NCBI GenBank assembly: GCA_022478985.1
Contig: JAKSZP010000121.1
Location: 124,001-188,000, forward strand
Length of the DNA: 64,000 bases
Direction: 5' to 3'
From: Massospora cicadina
Taxonomy: Eukaryota > Entomophthoromycota > Entomophthoromycetes > Entomophthorales > Entomophthoraceae
The notes under the pieces are model-generated. The model saw only the letters and a program-made list of their open reading frames with translations. It made no database searches and was not told the DNA's origin. Position numbers and translations under genes: made by a program. Positions 20,355-32,660 of the stretch are shown here, in pieces; the stretch's first letter is position 1; every line of letters begins with the position of its first letter.

Positions 20355-23300
20355 TGGGGGAAACCTTCACTTTAGGGATGTTGAATATCGCCGGACTCAA
20401 GGCCTCCCCATCCTGGGCTAGGAAACTAGTTTTTTATAACACAATTTACCCATGGATATCCTGGCCATCCAGGAGTCCCACTGTCCATGAGGTTCCAAGG
20501 AAACTTGGAAAACAATGCTCCTCCCATTCCTATCTTTTTGGTCGATGTACTGTGGGGTGCTAATTTGGAAAAATATTTTTTTCAAATTTGTATCCTCAGA
20601 AACATTTTTAAATGGTAGAGTGCTTGTTTTCACCTTCTCATGGGCTGACATAGTGCACGCAATCATCAATATCTATGCCCCAAATGGTGCACACGATTGT
20701 TGGGAATTTTTCTCATCGGTCAAATCCCTCCCGCTACCCCCTGATTCTTTCCTAGTCGGTGACATGAACTGTTGGCTAACCTCACCAATGGATCGGTGGC
20801 CTCCTCACCCCACGCCCCACAGGGTCATGTAGAACTGCACATTCTAAAGGCCACCCTTGGGTTAATGGATGCGCTGCCATGACATGCCCCACTGCTCAAA
20901 AAATATGACGCGTCCCCACATCCACAATGGCCAATTAAGGTCCATGACCCGCATCGACCTTAATCTAACACTGGCGAAATTCCAACCCCACATCTCCCAC
21001 TTCAAAACAACAAAAATGGAAATTCTCCAATCATTGACTGGTCTTGATAACCTACCACCTACCTGTCACAGTTGCTAAGGCCCCACATTGGTGCAAAATC
21101 CACCCCCCAAGCTCGCATCACCAGGATTTTCCAGATGGGTGGAAGAGGCAAATTTGGCAAAAAAGTTTGTTGCACCATTTTGTGCAGACCCCATTTCCAC
21201 ATGGGCAACTTTTAAAAAGGACACCATCCGCCACTCTCGCCATCTCTCATCCAGATGCTCACGAGCCACATTGGCAGTTATCTCGTGCACTCTGGCAGAA
21301 TTGGCACACTTGGAGTACAATATTCCAGCTACAGGATACAGCCCTGCATGGGGCCGGAAGTGGGTGGCGGCAGCCACCCACCTCAACGCACTCAAAAGGC
21401 AACACAAACATCAGGTTTGTGTCAATACAGGGCCACATGCATCACAAAAGGTGACAAGTGCACCGCATATTTCTTTAAAATGATTATTTTGCACCACGCC
21501 AGAGTGTGGCCTGCACACAGGTGTGAAGTTCAGATAATTCTATTGCGGATACACTAGCTGAAGTGGCAATTGATATGCAAAAATATTACTCCAAGTTGTA
21601 CTGAGCTGAACCAATTCAGCTGGCCGGAGTGGCGGAATTTCTTGACTGAGCTCATATCCACACCGTTTTCTGATACACAGAAATAATGAAATTAATTACT
21701 CCAAACGAATTATGGACAGCCATTCATGGTGCGCCTAACTGAAAATGCCCAGGCCCAGATGGCATTCCATATGAGTTCTACAAAAATTATTTCAAATATA
21801 TATCCCCACTTCTGCTTGCCTCACTTAACCAAAGCCTGTTGGAAACGCACCTCCTACCAGGAGGACATGAGGCCTTTACTGTCACACTCTTCAAGAAAGA
21901 GGATAAGCTTGACTTAGCCAACTGGCACCCCATTTCTCTAATAAACACAGACACCGGAATTTTAACAAACATTATGGCTAACCGATTAGGGACTGTAGCA
22001 TCTGGCACCATCTCCCCAGAACAATTTGGTTTCATCCCCAGAAGGTCGATTTGGGATAACGTGCACTCAGTGGCTAATGTATGTCAGTCCACAGCCTCTG
22101 GGGCACTTGTATTCTTGGACCAACAAAAGGCCTATGATAGAGTAAACTGGGAATACCTAAGGGCCTGCCTCCATCAATTCCGCCTACCCCCCACTTCATC
22201 AACTGGGTGATGCTGCTCACGGAATCTGCAACAATGGCAGTGCGTGGCCCTGGCTTCCTAATGGAAGTAGTCCGCCCTCAAAGGGGCTTGCAACAAGGGG
22301 ACCCCCTCAGCCTACTCTTATACAACTTAAGCCTTGACCCACTACTGCGAAATGTGAATGCCCAACTCACTGGGGTCCATGTGCCAGGTCAAGCCCCAGT
22401 CAAGATATTGGCGTTCGCAGATGATTGTGTGGTTGGGGTGTCCAATAATCAAGATGCACGTGCGCTTGAGGCTCTCATCCAGGAATATTCCCGGGTAAGC
22501 AACGCGGCACTGAACACCTCCAAAACCGAAATCATCCTCCTTGGTCAGTTTCAGAACTGCTGGGCCCCAGCAATATGTTCCCAACCCGGCCCATCTGCTC
22601 GCCCACGTCCACGCCTTACTAACTCAACACACACCGCTCCATGGTGCTCACCTTTGTGCCACGTCCTACCACAGGACCGGTGCGCCATCTGGGCGTGTGG
22701 ATGGAGGCAGGCAGATATGCGTCAGCAGTAATGGAGTGCCATATTCTAAACAACGTGACGAAGCGAATCGCCTCTCTCAAAGCCACCCTACTTCCCTTAC
22801 TGGCAGGGTTGTTTTAGCCAGCTCTATGCTCCTATCCAAAGTCTGGTTTGGAGCCCACGCCATCCCCTTCTCCCCAAGCTTCTTTAAATCCCTGTATGCT
22901 TTGCTGCAAGGATGGCTTTGGTCAGGCCGCCCTCCACCAGTACGGCTAGAGGTCATGTTTGGCCCTCATCATCATGGTGGCATGGGCCTGCTTGACTTCA
23001 AAGCCCATGCTGCCAAGATCCTGGGCACCTGGATCGCGGCCATCACCGCTCCTACACTCCCATCCCAACACTGGTCCCGCGCAGCCTGCTCCAACTTCTC
23101 CCAAGCCTTGGGCCTCAACAATTCATCGAACCCCCACTCCCTGATGAAATACCTCGCATCATACACATCGGCCACAGGTCCTCACGGGACAAAAACCCAC
23201 TACAAACGAATCCTACTCTCCATGCGGAGCGCAGAGTGGAGAATTTGTTTAGCGGACATACAACCCAAAGAGGCCGCCCCTCTCCTCAGTTCACAGAGGT

Positions 23301-23976
23301 ACAAGGGCTACCCATCCATGATGGCGTGATCCCATTCGGCCCCATGTCCTATCCAGGGGTGGACTACCTGGACATGATGGACATCCCTTATTCCATTGAG
23401 ACCCAAAAAACAATCTGGAAATATGTACATCACCCTCTGTTGCAGCCTAAAGTCTGCTCCCATGTGTGGCGCTGCCTGAGGCGGGTGTATCATACAGCTG
23501 AGCGCTTTAATGCTTTACACTCATCCTGTGTCATGTGCGGCCAGTATGGAACGCTGTTCCACTGCCTGGAGAAGTGCCCCACCTCTAAAGTGATATGGCG
23601 CGAAGTTCATCGTCTGCTGGGCCAGGATCAAACGCATCCCTTCAGTCTGTCGAGAGATATGTTTGCTCTATCAATGGCCTCCTCCCTTCCACCCTCCCTC
23701 CATGCTTTGGTGGTTGCAATCGCCATGTGGACCATCCACACGATTGTCTTAGATGCTATTGCAGGCTCCACCCCCACCCTCCCAGAAACTGTCCACAGAT
23801 TCTGGTCTCATTTGGTGGACGACTCTCAAGTGTGGATGTTTGGATACCTCCCACCACATCGCCGACAGCTGGTCTCCTCCTGGTTCCCAGTCTGGTTCAT
23901 CAAATCAGACCCCTTCCTCCACACGTGCTCAATAGTGGCTACGGCCCCTTCACACGTTACCTCCCCCTCCCCATAA
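20354..23976 (+). pseudogene. L-B ORF2: endonuclease, reverse transcriptase, zinc finger
   Basis: ATG at 20354 overlaps the last ORF1-frame stop (TGATG). Endonuclease: MLNIAGLKASP, an IQES motif near 20468-20480, LVGDMNCWLTS (20752-20785), and a TRIDLNLT block near 20950. RT: KCPGPDGIPYEFY near 21745, NWHPISLINTDTG (21918), QFGFIPRRSIWDN (22020), QQKAYDRVNWEYL (22120), LQQGDPLSLLLYN (22290), FADDCVVG (22414; catalytic pair intact). The C-terminal zinc region has CVMCGQYGTLFHCLEKC (23530-23580). Frame changes occur near 20400-20560, 21080, 21900, 22200, 22560 and 23290. Confidence 0.88.
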
Positions 23977-24131
23977 GTGGCGTTCCTGCTGGCAACAAGA
24001 GATAGCATTGCTTCTCTGGGGTGCTTCCCCCGGTACTAAGTTTATCTGTCCTGAGTCATATTCAGAAGTGTCCGTCCCATAGTCGGCCTTCCCCACAATA
24101 AATTTAAAATTTAAAAATTTTATAATGTATG

Positions 24132-25188
24132 CACCAAACTAACCTGGGACAATGCTATATAAGTATTTGTATATAAAAAATTATAAGTAATAGAGGTGTG
24201 TCAACCTTAGGATAAGTATATTATACTAAAACTTTTTTCAGCTATTAAAGGTTTTAAACCTATGATGAACAAGACCTGACTAGAAATGGAAGCAGAAATT
24301 ACCCTGCCAAGCTAATTACCCTTTATATAAATAATTATAATCCAAATTTATAAAAATGAATGTACGTTTGTTTGTTCTGTATGCATTCTATGTTATTTAT
24401 CTAATTGTGATGAAACTTTGGTCAGTTGTTATTTGAATACCTGCAAAGGTTTCTAAATTGTAAAAAAATTTAATTTCATAGTAGAATAAAAAGTTTTATA
24501 TGCAAGAATTGAAAACCCTATATGTTCTCAATGGTATTCACTATATTGTTATGGCTAAGCAGTTTGATATTTGGTTAATTTAATAGTTTATAATAGTTTG
24601 GCAAACAGTTGTTGGTTTTATGATGATTAATAAGCTTGATGGTTTTAGTAAGCACTCAGTGATTAGTTTTTCTAATAAGTTAATTAGGTCTGGTAAGCTG
24701 TTGGTGTATTTTTGTAAAAGTTTAGTTTAGAGTTAGCAAGCAGTTGTAATTAGTAGATTTAGTATGTTTGATAGTTTTAGCTATTTGGTTTATCTATGCT
24801 TGATATAAAATCTAATATACTCAATTCAAATTATCTTTTAATAACCCTGAGTGATACCAGGTATTACCACTATCTACTTAATAAAACACATCTACTGACA
24901 TACTGATGTACTGACATCTAAAAACTATCAAGTATGATAGGCTAGATCTAATTGTGTGAGTGGGTGTGAATTGCAAAAATTATGTAATAATCAAATAAAT
25001 TGCTTACCTGAAACTTAGCAATTCTGATAAAATTAATCTATTTTGCAAATGGTTAATAATTAGCAAATATTTTTGGATAATACACCAAATTGCTCACCTG
25101 AAACTAAACAAAAATTAACAGAGTTTTAGGTAGAATATCATGCTTATTAAGTAGAGTTAGGATAACTAGCTCATCACAGCCATGAGGG
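24132..25188. repeat. AT-rich repeat layer between L-B and F
   Basis: Continues the tandem unit interrupted by L-B (to about 24200), then a further copy of the foldback arm unit: 24480-24770 matches 10220-10430 and 10660-10880 in the same orientation. No coding frame of note. The last bases before F (25184-25188, GAGGG) are the left target duplication of F. Confidence 0.6.
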
Positions 25189-26035
25189 TGTCATGGGTAG
25201 ATGACATCATAGTGGGGACCAACCCCAAGGATAAGGCTGGGTGCCAGGAGGCCCAGAAGGTGAAGCTTTAGGGCCTCCCTGACCTCAGGCACACACTGGA
25301 ACAACGCTGGATACAAGCTTAATATGCCCAGGTTGGTACTAGTAAGGTGCCAAACGCCCAACCCTTACGTCAGCCCAGGCGTTAAAACGAATGGTTTACA
25401 TAATAAATGCAGACAGTTCAGTTTGGTTAGTTGAGGAACGGGGTTTTGAAACTAATTCCATTTACAAAATCACACGTTTGGTCAAATCCAACTTCAATTA
25501 ATTACACTAGTGAAGTTGATTTTGGCACATTCTACCAATCTGGATGATAGTGTATGCCTATTGGTGGGTCAGTGCTTGGGCCCACTTCAGCAAACCCTGT
25601 ATTTCCCCAGCGTAGTTCAATTTTGTTTCCCATGACCAACACTCCTTGTCATTGACTTCCCAAAAAACCTTTTCCCGTTCTACATTTTATTTATGATATT
25701 TCAAAATGATCCTGTGCATGAACCTCTTTGAGGAGGTCTCACGCTCCATTAACTTTGGCATTTTCAATATGATCAAGCTATCCCCTAGTGCACTGTTGGT
25801 TCGCCCATGTTCTCTTAAACCTGGGTCACTTACCCCCTTCCTCATTGTTCACTATGTCACTATTTTGTGGATTGTTTATATTAATCATCCCACTTTTCTG
25901 CCTAAGTTGTTATTGCTCCAGCACCCTCTGCTCGCTCTAATAACTTTTGTACTGATGACTAGTTCCCTGGCGTTGGCCTTGTGCACTGAGTGCTACCATG
26001 CTTGGAACAGGAGAGTTGTAAACACTCTCATTACA
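25189..26035 (+). repeat. 5' LTR of F
   Basis: 847 bp, TGTCATGGG to CTCATTACA. An alignment by eye of the first 110 bp with the 3' LTR shows about one difference in ten, so the insertion is old. It carries two ATAA-type boxes near 25400 and 25690, and open stretches (25706-26101) with no known domain. Confidence 0.93.
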
Positions 26036-26281
26036 TTAGTTGACCAACCTCCTAAAATTATGTGCACAAACTTATTTGTGTGGAACTTTTCCAATGTGTA
26101 AATGGTGGGCGCCAGCTGAAGGCCTCAGCTGTGGTCAGACGCACTGCTGTTTTCTCTTTTTCCCAGATGTTAGAGCAACTTGGCGTTATTACAGTTGCCT
26201 CCAATTGGAAGGTATCAACACTTCAGGCTCATACCTGGTGTATACAGACACTTTGAGGTCTGGAAGTTGTGACTCCCCGAC
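26036..26281 (+). other. F leader, left of insertion B
   Basis: Begins TTAGTTGACCAACC just after the LTR. There is no obvious TGG-type primer-binding site. It ends at CCGAC, the left target bases of B. It probably holds the untranslated leader; no domain is recognised. Confidence 0.5.
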
Positions 26282-27439
26282 TGTTAGGATTTTTGCCCAT
26301 ATTCCTAGCCTGCTAGATTATCTGGTATCGCTAGGAGAAAATTCCCTAAAGCAATGTAAATTGGAAAATTGGTTGGCCTGAGTTTTGGAATAACTACGTT
26401 CAGGGGATTTTGGGACATTCGCCTGGTCATATCCATTGGGGATTGATCCGGATGAATACTTAAGATCTCATCAGGTGGAGTTGCGGATGAAATAGGGGCA
26501 TCTGATAGTGATTAACTATCAGGTGTAATGATTGGGATTGGTCAGGTTTCATCACCAACTGAGTGGGAATGAACAGCAAGTTGTGAGGCGATTGCTGTTG
26601 CCTGCAACTAGCAAATTGATCAGTTGGTGAGTGACCTGCCTTAGTGGGTAATAAGTCTCATTACCTAAGCAGGTCGCTAGTCAAATATGATTGGTTTGCT
26701 TGGATCAAGAGGAATATGTTAGGGACACGTTTTCTGACTCTCTCCATTTGAGGTCTCAAGGATGTCCAATAATGGAATCTTATCCAGGATGGAGAAGACC
26801 ATCACTGCTGAGACGAGGATGGGTGATTCAACAGCAACGGCTGCCGTTTCATCAAAGAGGTGTCAACTGAGTGTTAGACAGCCAAATTGCCCACTATATA
26901 TATTCCTTAGGGATTTAATATAATAAAAAACAGAATAATACAGTCAAAAACCAGAGTTTGATAATAAGAGTTATTTAGTTCCAAGTTATTCATTCAGTAT
27001 ATAGTTAGACTATCATCAGCTTCTATTGTGCTGTTCTGTCTCAAGAATTTCATTGCAGAGGGCAATAATTGGAAGACTCTCAGAGAGAAGAGTAAAGATC
27101 CGAGTGGGGATCTAGAGAAGAAGGAGCCACAATCAGGGATAGCTGCCAACTGTGTGTTGGGCTGAAGAGACTGTCACCGGGGTATCTCAGCAAAGATCAG
27201 GTTGACAAGGGCATAGGGAACAAATCCCTACAAGTATGACATCACGAGTATTTAAATGGGAATTCTGGCTGAGCGTTGAGCCAAAATTTTACATACCCAA
27301 CTACAGATAATAGTCTTCATACTATTATCAATTAATAATTTACTTATATACACATGACAAAGTGCACCAGGAAACTGAACCTGTGCAGTAAAAAGGTTAT
27401 TGGGTTTCCTACCGATAACAACAAAAGTAAATTTTTACA
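26282..27439 (+). repeat. 5' LTR of Gypsy copy B
   Basis: 1158 bp, from TGTTAGGATTTTTGCCC to ATTTTTACA. It aligns end to end with the A 3' LTR and the solo LTR 7030-8171. Confidence 0.93.
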
Positions 27440-27442
27440 AGT

Positions 27443-27460
27443 TGGTGCTCACTACAGGGG
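27443..27460 (+). promoter_or_regulatory. Primer-binding site of B
   Basis: TGGTGCTCACTACAGGGG begins three bases after the LTR and starts with TGG, complementary to a tRNA CCA end. The identical 18-mer stands at 46275-46292 after the D 5' LTR. The donor tRNA cannot be named from this alone. Confidence 0.8.
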
Positions 27461-27479
27461 TAGTTGAGTGAAGAATCTA

Positions 27480-28800
27480 TAAGAATGTTGTACAAATATA
27501 AGCTACGCAAACTGTGGACTGAGTTAGCCACTGCAAACCAGAATGCCTTAAACTCAGTGGACTATTGGGAGTTTGCAGCCTTGGAAGAATGAGTCGCCAA
27601 GGTGGAGGAAGGAATAGAGAATGTAGCCAGCTTTGGGAACAAGTTACTGGGGAAAGAGCCTTCGTTGAAGAAGAAAGAAGGGGACCTCATTTCAGCTCTT
27701 ATACCTGAAAACTGAGCAAGAAGTGGATCGCGTTCATTTAAGAAATTTTGGTGCAGATATAGAAAGATAAAATTAACACTTGGAGGAACTTAAAGCTCAC
27801 AGATGTGCTTGTGAGCCTGATATTGCAAGCAATGCTAAAGAAAGAAGCCATTGCATGATATTTGGGAAGTCAAATACCCCAAGGAATAAGTCGCCTGCTT
27901 TTAATGCCATTTTGGAGATGATGCCTAAAGTCAATCCTTAAGTTAGCTGGGTGGCTGAATTGAGAGAATAAGCCAGAAATAACTCGGAGGAATTCAAGGC
28001 AACGCTAAAATTTTTCAACATTCCATCAGGATAATGCCCCAGCATTTTTGACTGTTCATCATGACCATGAATGGCTACAGGGATCATCAAAAGGCGTTGA
28101 CAGTCATGAATTGCCTAGACACTGACTGTCAAAGCTAAGTGTTACTTCACCTAGAGGGGGAAAGCTGGTCATATGCTGAGGCAAAAGCGGCCATAATTAA
28201 TGAGTTTGGGAGTCTGACATGCATGTCAAAACACAAGCAATAATTTATGGGAATCCAGTTCCATAAAGATGAGTCTTTAGCTAGCTTCGAGGATCAGTTT
28301 TACCAGGAGTCGCAGATTCTGGCCAGAGCAAAAGTATTAGATGACTGATGCTAGAATCTCCAAGCAAGCAGCCCTTCAGCCCTATCACAATTTGCATCGC
28401 ATGATGTCTTCTGTGTTCACGATGGAATTAACTACCTTGCAAATGGTAGATAACTTGAAGATTATGTGAGTGACATTTGATGCCCCAAATAGAAGCTTCA
28501 AATCCAATCTGGTATGGAATCTGAATCCCACAAAGGGAAATGAAGGAGGTAAAGAGGCGACCAATCAAACCATGCCAGGAAATAAGCCTGAAGAATTCAG
28601 ACAGTTAAACAAGAAGGAGAAGGTCTGCTATTAATGTGGCAGGAAAGGACATTTTGCTATGCACTGTAAAAAGCTGATGGGTCAGATTAACATAATCCAG
28701 GCCAAGGAGTCAGCAGCTACTAAGGATTTTGGAAAAGGGCTCACAGCCTAGATGGGGAACAGTCTAGAGCTGCGGAGAAACCTGTTCCTCCTGACATTAT
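27480..28800 (+). pseudogene. Gag of Gypsy copy B
   Basis: A heavily stopped frame, recognised through D Gag (46922-48530): shared segments include FHQDNAPAF, MNCLDT, LHRMMSSVFTMEL-TLQMVDNLK and TFDAPN. The CCHC knuckle at 28625-28666 reads CY-stop-CGRKGHFAMHC, i.e. a stop inside an otherwise perfect CX2CX4HX4C. Gag would form the particle and bind RNA. Confidence 0.75.
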
Positions 28801-28839
28801 GAATGAAGAAAATCAATATCAGTGATCTGTTCATAGATG

Positions 28840-29560
28840 ACGAGCAGGATCAGCTGTATCTAGTGGTCAATATAAATGTAAATGCTGTGACTAGAGCTGG
28901 GGTGAAGAGAACCGACCCTGAGATAATCAAGGAAGTTGCCCAGCTATATGCCTGACAACTGGTGGACAAGCTTCAAACTGCCAAGAATCCTGAAGAATTA
29001 TCTGACGTCCTTTAAGATGATACTAATCTGTCTATCCCCCTCAGCGCAATAAAGGAAATGTTTCCTGATTTATTGGCGCAAATTATTCACACCCTAGTTT
29101 TGGTTAAAAACGCCGCCATTCACTCAGTAAACACTATATTACAATACTCCAAGTGTATGTATATAGATATACAAGTGAATCAAGTGCGGGTGAGGGCGAT
29201 TGTCAACTGCGGAGCGCCCATCGATATTGTCTCAACTAAGCTGGTAAAAAGGATGAAGATCTAACTGGACTTGGAACATGAGAAAGATTACAAGACAGCT
29301 AGGACAAACACCACTGTTTCCTGTGGAGCGATAGCGCGCTGCCACTATGATTTGGGTAGTTGGTGGTATCTGCACCAGCAATAGTTTTGGCCAACTAAAA
29401 CCATGAAATTCTGATTGGAACGGAGTTTGCACAAAAATATGGAGTTAAATGTAACTTTGAGGATAATATAGTGACTATATTGGGTCAGACGTTATCATTG
29501 GTATATCAGAAGGATGGTGAAGCTCTGCTGAATCGAAAAACAACTTCATCAATTTAATAT
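28840..29560 (+). pseudogene. Protease region of Gypsy copy B
   Basis: The open part at 29058-29264 contains VRAIVNCGAPIDIVSTKLVK, where the retropepsin DSG triad (IIDSGAPINIV in D) has become Asn-Cys-Gly, so the catalytic Asp is lost. The downstream EFAQKYGVKCNFEDNIVTIL block near 29420-29490 matches D at 49190-49240. Confidence 0.78.
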
Positions 29561-30191
29561 ACAATGATGGCATTTTCCCGATTCAGTACTAATTAGTTGA
29601 TAGAAAGCGATGTGAAATGCTGGCGGAAATCCCAGAAAACTGGTGAATTCCACTGAGGATCAAGAATGAGAGGACCATACTGTCAGAATTGTAGATAATA
29701 GTCGGCATAGGGTTGACATCGGAGATTCCTGAGCTGTTGTATGGGGAGGTTGGAAGCCCCTGTAAGAAGTCCAGAGTGGAGCCTTGGGTGGCTCCTAAGA
29801 TACTAATGCCAGGCCATGGAGAAATTTGAGTTCTCCTGGCAAATTTAAGTGAAATAAAAATGAAGATCAAGAGGAATCAGATCATTGCGTTTGTTCATCT
29901 GATCCCAATGGCTAAATTGAGAAGATTCTACAATTTTGGATCTCTCAACAAAATGGGATTACCAACCAGGGAAAAAAGTATCAACATATTGGTTAGTTGA
30001 GAGCAGCTCGCTGATCTGTTGGAAAGCCAGCAAGAGGAGGTGCTCAAACTATTTGAAAAGTGTTGGGAAGTGTTTGCTCCGGAAGACCATGATTTGGGAT
30101 GCGCCCAAGACATGTTCCACAAGGTTGACACTGGGGAAATTTGCGGATCAGGATGAAACTGATCTAACAATCAAAAGCCGCTGAAGCAGTA

Positions 30192-30990
30192 GTGGAGGAT
30201 GAAATTAACAAACTATTGAAGCATGGTCGTAAAGTTCCATCCTCAGATTCCGGGGCAAGTACAATTATGATTGTGAAGAAAAATGATGGATCCAACCAGG
30301 TGGTGATTGACTACCAAAGATTGAATAAAATTAGGAATAAGGATTCATATCCCCTACTAAGGATCAATGATGCCCTAGATCATTTAGGAGAAGCGAAGTA
30401 CTTCTCCACAATGGTTCTGATCTCAGTATATTGGCAGATCGACTTGCTAAAGGAAGACCAGGAAAAATGTGCGATTATCACCGCGCAGGGGCTATACCAA
30501 CCAATGAGGATGCCCCAGGGTCTATGCAATGCGCCTGCAACGTTTCAGAGGGTCAGGGATGTGATATTAAGCGACTTGAAGTTGTCATGCATCCTGTTAT
30601 ATCTGGATGATATCAACGTGTTCAAAAAGATGTTTACTGATCACCTACACCACTTGGAAGAAGTATTAAAGTGACTTTCTGCGGCTAACGCGAAGATCAA
30701 GCCAAATAAGTGCCACTTCTTTAAGAAAGAGTTGGATACCTGGGATTCATAATCAACTCAAGTGGATTGCAGCTGCAAACCCGATAGATAGCAGCTATAG
30801 AATGTATGGCTGTACTGAAGAGTGTCTGAGACATCCAAATGTTCCTTGGGATGGTTGGATACTACAAAAGATCTATTTGGGATTTAGCCCAAATAGCCGA
30901 GCCATTATTTCATTAATTAAAGGATCCAAAACAGGATTCATATGGAATGATGAGGCCCAGGACTCCTTTGATGAGTTATGCCAGTATTTT
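30192..30990 (+). pseudogene. Reverse transcriptase of Gypsy copy B
   Basis: An open stretch of 160 codons (30192-30674) covers RT motifs 1-5: SSDSGASTIMIVKKNDGS, VVIDYQRLNKI, YWQIDLLKEDQEKCAIITAQ, RMPQGLCNAPATFQR and LLYLDDINVF. The catalytic YLDD (about 30598-30609) is intact. Downstream the thumb and connection (LGFIINSSGLQLQ, MVGYY) continue in shifted frames to about 30990. Confidence 0.9.
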
Positions 30991-31029
30991 ATAGACTGCT
31001 GATTCTGAAATATCTGAAAATCAATTGGG

Positions 31030-31400
31030 AGTTTATTATATTTAAACTGATGTTTTGTTGATGGCGATCAGCGCCATACTGAGCCAATTAGACAAACTTG
31101 GGGATGAACATATGGTGGCATATGTGAGCCGGAAACTCTCAGCCACTGAGAGGAACTACACCATGACTGAGCGTGAATGCCTTGCAGTCATATATGCATG
31201 CAAGCAGTTTCAGGTGTACATCCATGGAATGCATTTTAAGGTGGTAATGGACCACTCTTCGCTGCGTTGGCTGCACAATTAAAAGAGCCAGAAGGATGAC
31301 TGGCTTGATGGGCACTTAAGCTTCAGGCTTATGATTACAAGATTGTCCACTGAGTGGGGGCTTCTCACCAGAATGCAGATGGCTTATCGCGATTGCCAAT
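31030..31400 (+). pseudogene. RNase H of Gypsy copy B
   Basis: 31055-31282 is open: MAISAILSQLDKLGDEH, SRKLSATERNYTMTERECLAVIYACKQF, DHSSLRWLHN. The first catalytic segment (TDAS) is altered to TDVL just upstream. Typical Gypsy RNase H layout between RT and integrase. Confidence 0.85.
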
Positions 31401-31539
31401 GGTTTAGATGGTATACTCGCAGGCGGATGAGCTATTCCAGAGAATGGTTAAAGGAAAAATTGGGGTTGAGCCTCAATAAAACCAAGGTGCGCTTCAGAAA
31501 GCGATGGAAAATACCAAGACCATGGATGGACAAGTATTC

Positions 31540-32630
31540 AAGATGATCAAAGGGAAGCAGTTATTATTTCCCAAATCTGTCAGAAAGAGCAGTGATAGTA
31601 CAAGCAGATCAAATGGTTTGCCAGGCATGGAGGCCTGAGGAAAACAACCAATCATATTCACCAGTTTATTACTGGGAATCAATCAACTACAATGTTGAAG
31701 ATTATCTTGTTTGTTATGTGGAGTGCCAGCTGCACAAACTACATAAGAATACAACTGGATACTGAATGGTCTGCCCTGGATTTTCCTGGCACACAGTGTC
31801 CATCGACATGATGGGACCGCTAACAATGAGAATGGGGGAGTCAAGTACATTATAGTTGCAATCAACCATCTGATGTGATGGGTCGAGACAAAGGCCCTAA
31901 TGAGAGTAGATGCTACCAGTAATGCGAGGTTCATCCTGCATCAAGTAGTATACCAGAAGGGATGTCCACAGGTCCTGCTTAGCGACAATGGGACCAACTT
32001 CACATCTCATGTGATCCTGAGATTAAATGAGATAATGAGGATCTGAGGAGTCGTGTAAGTGCTTTACCAGCTGGAGCTGAATGGACTGGTAGAATGGGTC
32101 ATTGGAACACTGGCCGCGACCCTGAGGAAGCTAGTTGCAGGGAGAACTTCTGCGTGGGGAACACACCTGAGCTCAGTGACATTTGCCTACAATATTAGTC
32201 ATCATACAGCGATGGGGAGGTTACTGTTTGAATTGTTATATGGGAGAAAGGCCGCGTTGCCGTCAATTTTATATTCAGTGGTGGAACCTACGTCAGGGAT
32301 GAGTGCCAAGCATTACCTGAACCAACTGATGAGTATTCTAATCGATATGCAATCACAAGCATTTGATACAACCTTGAAGAAAAGTATATGAGCGAAATGA
32401 ACAGATGACAAGAACTTATTGGCCTTAGCCAATTCTTGAATAGGGGAAAGAGTTGACTATTGCGATATGCATGGTTTCAGTTTAGAAACAAACTAGATTC
32501 ATTGTGATCAGGTCCGTTCAAAGTGATTGCCTAGATGGCGACTGATGCCTACTCCATCAAGAATCTCTTGGATGGAAGAGTTGTGAATAGAGTCCACGCT
32601 AAGTATCTAAAGCATTGGATTGATGAAAAA
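31540..32630 (+). pseudogene. Integrase of Gypsy copy B
   Basis: The zinc-finger remnant lies near 31600-31740 (YYWESINYNVEDYLVCYVECQLHK), the core in pieces from about 31790, and an open end at 32059-32391 (NGLVEWVIGTLAATLRKLVAG...ITFAYNISHHTAMG-like) containing the region of the catalytic Glu. The tail 32480-32632 matches the A C-terminus (AYSIKNLLDGRVVNRVH). No chromodomain. Confidence 0.85.
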
Positions 32631-32660
32631 TAAAAGAGTTCCTGAAGGAACGATGAACCA

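Larger units (their letters stand above)
12320..24117 (+). mobile_element. LINE L-B (non-LTR retrotransposon), interrupted by L-A
   Basis: The 5' end is a T-rich run followed by TCTCGTTGCAAACACTTTTG, the same start as in L-C and L-D. The 3' end is ACAATAAATTTAAAATTTAAAAA. The 14-bp target duplication TTTTATAATGTATG lies at 12306-12319 and 24118-24131. Without the 6.5-kb L-A insertion the copy is about 5.3 kb. It encodes ORF1 with a CCHC knuckle and ORF2 with endonuclease, RT and a C-terminal zinc finger. It is close to L-C (about 90% by eye). Multiple stops and indels make it inactive. Confidence 0.93.

Noticed and set aside
24000..24117. CCGGTACTAAG near the L-B 3' end as another L-A tail insertion
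   Set aside because: The same bases occur in L-C (57660-57671), so they are part of the L-B/L-C 3' UTR.
25706..26101. 131-codon hydrophobic open frame on the plus strand
   Set aside because: It lies almost wholly inside the F 5' LTR and is not kept open in the F 3' LTR or in the related LTR at 9218-10106.
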